This document shows, piece after piece, positions 61,832-64,000 of a stretch of DNA of 64,000 nt. Made by a program: the position numbers and the translations under genes. The DNA lies in assembly GCF_000745015.1 (NCBI RefSeq), contig NZ_JQNA01000002.1, forward strand, positions 5,084,001 through 5,148,000, read 5' to 3'. How positions within the stretch are numbered: the first letter of the stretch is position 1; each line of letters starts with the position of its first letter. The notes under the pieces are model-generated. The model was not told where the DNA came from and did no database searches. It worked only from the letters and a program-made list of their open reading frames with translations. Source of the stretch: Burkholderia sp. 9120 (lineage in GTDB: Bacteria; Pseudomonadota; Gammaproteobacteria; Burkholderiales; Burkholderiaceae).

Positions 61832-63457
61832 TCAACCAGCCGCTTCGGCCAGCACCGGCGCATGCCGATGCTGATCCGCGGCCCAACCCGTCGACAACGT
61901 TCGCGCTCCACCCTGACCCAGCCGGAACACCGAGGTCGCCTGCTTGAGGTTGCCCGCCTGCTCTTCCAGCGACTGCGCGGCGGCCGCGGCTTCCTCGACC
62001 AGCGCGGCGTTCTGCTGCGTGACCTCATCCATCTGCGAAACGGCCTGATTGACCTGCTCGATCCCACGGCTCTGCTCTTCCGAAGCCGCCGCGATCTCGT
62101 TGACGATGTCGGAGACGCGCTTGATCGCCTGCTTGACCTGCCCCATCGTTTCGCCGACACCCGCGGCCTGGCGCGTGCCGCCGTCGATAATCGCGACCGA
62201 CGACGTGATCAGTTCCTTGATCTCCTTCGCCGCCGAAGCCGAACGCTGGGCGAGGCTGCGCACTTCGCTCGCGACCACCGCGAATCCGCGTCCCTGTTCG
62301 CCGGCGCGCGCCGCTTCCACCGCCGCGTTCAGCGCGAGGATATTGGTCTGGAATGCAATGCCTTCGATCACGCCGGTGATCTCCGAAATCTTGCTCGAAC
62401 TGCCGCTGATCTGTTCGATCGTGCCGACCATCGCGCGCACCGCGTCGTCGCCCGTGTCGGCGAGACCGGTTGCGCCGGTGGCGAGGCTGCTCGCCTGACG
62501 CGCGTTGTCGGCGTTCTGCTTCACCGTCTCGGTGAGTTGCGTCATGCTCGCCGCGGTTTCCTCGAGCGAGGCGGCCTGTTCTTCCGTACGCGCCGACAGA
62601 TCCATATTGCCGGCCGCGATTTCACGCGAAGCGACCGTGACCGATTCCGTCGACGTCTGAATGCCGCGCACCGTCTGGGTAATCTGCCGGTCCATTGTAT
62701 CGAGCGCTTGCAGCAACTGACCGAACTCGCCCTTCACATCCAGCACGATGCGGTTGTCCAGATTGCCGGCGGCGATCTCGTTGGCCACGCCGATCGCCCG
62801 ATTGAGCGGACCGCCGATCGCGCGCAGCAGAAATATCGACGTCGCGACCATCACCGCGATGCCGGCGACCACCAGCCCGATCGCGATCATCAACGCGGTA
62901 TTCGCGGTCGATTCACTGTCGGTGTTGAACTGTTTGGCCTGATCGACGTTGATCTTCAGATCGTCGCCGACCAGTGAGAGCAGCGTGTCGGACAACGCCG
63001 CCTGATCGTTCACCACCTTGGTGGCGCCGTCGTAATTGCCGGCCAGCAGCAGATCGGTCGCCTGGTCGGTGAGTTGCTTGAGTTGCGGCAACGCGTCCCG
63101 GACCTTGTCGGCCACGGCTCGCTCATCGGCCGCGCTGACGCGGGCCGGATAGTAGTCGGACCACGCGCCGTTCATGGCGTCGATGTCGGCATGAATGCCG
63201 TCGATCGTCTGCTTCGTCATGGCAGGATCGTGAAACACCTGGATGCGTCGCAGCTTCAGGCGAACCCGCAACTGGGCCGCGCGGAAGTTCGCCAGATCCA
63301 GAATCGGCACGGTCACGCCCGAATACGAATCGGTCACGTTCGACTTCAACTGCGAAATCGCCGACAGGCTGAAAACGCTGATCGCCGCCATCAGGACGAA
63401 GCAGACCCCCATCGCCAGCAGAATTTTGAAGCGGATCGTTTGGAAAAAACCATTCAT
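61832..63457 (-). CDS. Methyl-accepting chemotaxis protein (four-helix-bundle sensor)
   Basis: 541 aa, ATG with AGGGGAC upstream. Membrane helix ~8-30 ([20 protein letters not shown]), a periplasmic four-helix-bundle sensing domain to about residue 185, second helix ~190-210, HAMP (~212-265, [16 protein letters not shown]) and the MCP signalling hairpin with the tip [35 protein letters not shown]. No C-terminal NWETF-type pentapeptide for CheR/CheB. Signal unknown. Transcription unit after the tad region, same strand. Confidence 0.95.
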   Translation of the reverse strand: MNGFFQTIRFKILLAMGVCFVLMAAISVFSLSAISQLKSNVTDSYSGVTVPILDLANFRAAQLRVRLKLRRIQVFHDPAMTKQTIDGIHADIDAMNGAWSDYYPARVSAADERAVADKVRDALPQLKQLTDQATDLLLAGNYDGATKVVNDQAALSDTLLSLVGDDLKINVDQAKQFNTDSESTANTALMIAIGLVVAGIAVMVATSIFLLRAIGGPLNRAIGVANEIAAGNLDNRIVLDVKGEFGQLLQALDTMDRQITQTVRGIQTSTESVTVASREIAAGNMDLSARTEEQAASLEETAASMTQLTETVKQNADNARQASSLATGATGLADTGDDAVRAMVGTIEQISGSSSKISEITGVIEGIAFQTNILALNAAVEAARAGEQGRGFAVVASEVRSLAQRSASAAKEIKELITSSVAIIDGGTRQAAGVGETMGQVKQAIKRVSDIVNEIAAASEEQSRGIEQVNQAVSQMDEVTQQNAALVEEAAAAAQSLEEQAGNLKQATSVFRLGQGGARTLSTGWAADQHRHAPVLAEAAG

Positions 63458-63529
63458 GTGAAGTCCCCTTTGGGCGGCGCATTGAACTCCTTAACGGCAT
63501 GGCGCCATGCATCTTGAGTGGAGGACTTC

Positions 63530-63546
63530 CATATTTTCCACTTTGC
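63530..63546. repeat. Direct repeat CATATTTTCCA-NN-TTGC, copy 1
   Basis: Same 17-bp element as at 63739-63755 (two differing bases), same orientation, about 73 bp upstream of the chemotaxis gene start. Could be a shared promoter or regulator element. Confidence 0.5.
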
Positions 63547-63638
63547 AAGCTAATAAAAAGGGATTGTTGGCAGATCGAAGGGAACCGGCTACGAATCGGT
63601 CACTGCGCCAGAAAGGTCTGTCTACCGGGCGATAGAGC

Positions 63639-63664
63639 AAAAAAATGCCGGCAGGGGCCGGCAT
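63639..63664 (-). terminator. Rho-independent terminator (minus strand)
   Basis: Perfect 8-bp stem ATGCCGGC / GCCGGCAT with a 4-nt loop, followed on the minus strand by seven T. It lies upstream of the chemotaxis gene, so it ends a transcript that starts further upstream or acts as an attenuator. Confidence 0.8.
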
Positions 63665-63735
63665 GCAAGTCCTTCGTAGTCGGGGTACCGCGAAGGCGTT
63701 GAATCGGTTGATTCAAATTAGAGTGTATCACCAAG
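63639..63735 (-). ncRNA. Candidate small RNA or 5' attenuator upstream of the chemotaxis gene
   Basis: Reading the minus strand toward the terminator, a hairpin GAATC-(4)-GATTC (63701-63714), then a stem CCTTCG/CGAAGG (63671-63696) enclosing an inner CGG/CCG pair, then the terminator. This string of stems and a T run is typical of a small RNA. The same strand leads to the chemotaxis gene 180 bp later, so a leader attenuator is the alternative. The 5' end is not defined. Confidence 0.45.
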
Positions 63736-63738
63736 TTT

Positions 63739-63755
63739 CATATTTTCCATATTGC
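63739..63755. repeat. Direct repeat CATATTTTCCA-NN-TTGC, copy 2
   Basis: Second copy, just upstream of the structured RNA on the minus strand; see the copy at 63530-63546. Confidence 0.5.
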
Positions 63756-63827
63756 TCAGGTTTGCCGGGTTCTTGTCGATAGCCTAAGAATCGCCTATTG
63801 TGGCAAGCACCTAAAATTCATACCAAT

Positions 63828-64000
63828 ATGGACGACCCCATCATCACCACCCGCGCGGCCGCCAAGTTGCTTGGCGTGTCGATCCGCACCGCGCAGGTGT
63901 GGATCGAACAGAACGCGATCGAGTCGTGGAAAACGCCGGGCGGCCACCGGCGCGTACGCCGCAGCGCCGTGACTGAATTGATGGGACGGCTCAAGCCGCA
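63828..64000 (+). CDS. Helix-turn-helix DNA-binding protein, N-terminus only
   Basis: 57 codons before the window edge, ATG 63828. IITTRAAAKLLGVSIRTAQVWIEQNAIESWKTPGGHRRV is a MerR/excisionase-type winged helix (helix-turn-helix plus the GGHRR wing). In Burkholderiales such N-termini are often fused to GAF or response domains; the rest is not visible. Confidence 0.8.
   Translation, partial: MDDPIITTRAAAKLLGVSIRTAQVWIEQNAIESWKTPGGHRRVRRSAVTELMGRLKP

Noticed and set aside
1-64000. CRISPR arrays, rRNA, tRNA and insertion sequences
   Set aside because: No regularly spaced repeats, tRNA-like folds, or transposase-like genes with terminal inverted repeats were seen.

Overview
The window is GC-rich DNA from a beta-proteobacterium, most probably Burkholderia/Paraburkholderia. 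The evidence is the combination of Burkholderiales-type porins, a three-subunit sugar dehydrogenase (Tat gamma subunit, GMC alpha subunit, triheme cytochrome), a tad pilus locus, an accessory type VI secretion (T6SS) vgrG island and very high GC at third codon positions. No rRNA, tRNA or CRISPR array was seen.

Layout. 1-10721 (minus strand) is an accessory T6SS island without core T6SS genes: an unknown 226-aa protein, VgrG, a Tle3-type lipase effector, its DUF2875/Tla3-type adaptor, a PAAR tip protein, an unrecognised 580-aa low-complexity protein, a two-helix membrane protein and two small secreted proteins, one cut by the window edge. 10722-16232 is visibly lower in GC and carries an OLD-family ATPase/TOPRIM nuclease overlapping a UvrD-like helicase, the gene pair of the Gabija anti-phage system, flanked by gene debris and structured DNA. 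16233-22375 holds a small basic protein gene, the sugar dehydrogenase operon and a porin. 22380-37183 is metabolic and regulatory: a sulfatase / MFS / FAD-dehydrogenase operon with a divergent LysR gene, an XRE regulator, a carboxymuconolactone decarboxylase-like protein, a molybdopterin-fold protein, a second porin, a purine/uracil permease, an arylsulfotransferase-like protein with a divergent LysR gene, and a large TPR protein.

37425-44490 (plus strand) reads as one copper-handling region: DUF2946 protein, TonB-dependent receptor, PepSY membrane protein with a His/Met-rich loop, PCuAC-type copper chaperone, and a DUF2282/DUF692/DUF2063 trio matching the bufferin (copper-binding RiPP) pathway. 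A NiCoT nickel/cobalt permease, a DeoR regulator and an MFS permease follow. 47757-60697 (minus strand) is a complete tad (Flp type IVc pilus) operon that also contains a sterol-desaturase-family gene and ends in an isoprenylcysteine-methyltransferase-like gene. Its 1.1-kb upstream region carries a near-consensus sigma-54 promoter. 61832-63457 is a methyl-accepting chemotaxis protein, preceded by a probable small RNA or attenuator, and the window ends inside a helix-turn-helix gene.

Most worth following up: the Gabija pair and its odd leader, the PAAR-linked 580-aa protein and its downstream out-of-frame coding-like tail, the three-way-junction element at 16102-16175, the copper/bufferin cluster, the sigma-54 tad promoter, and the terminator-ended structured RNA at 63639-63735.
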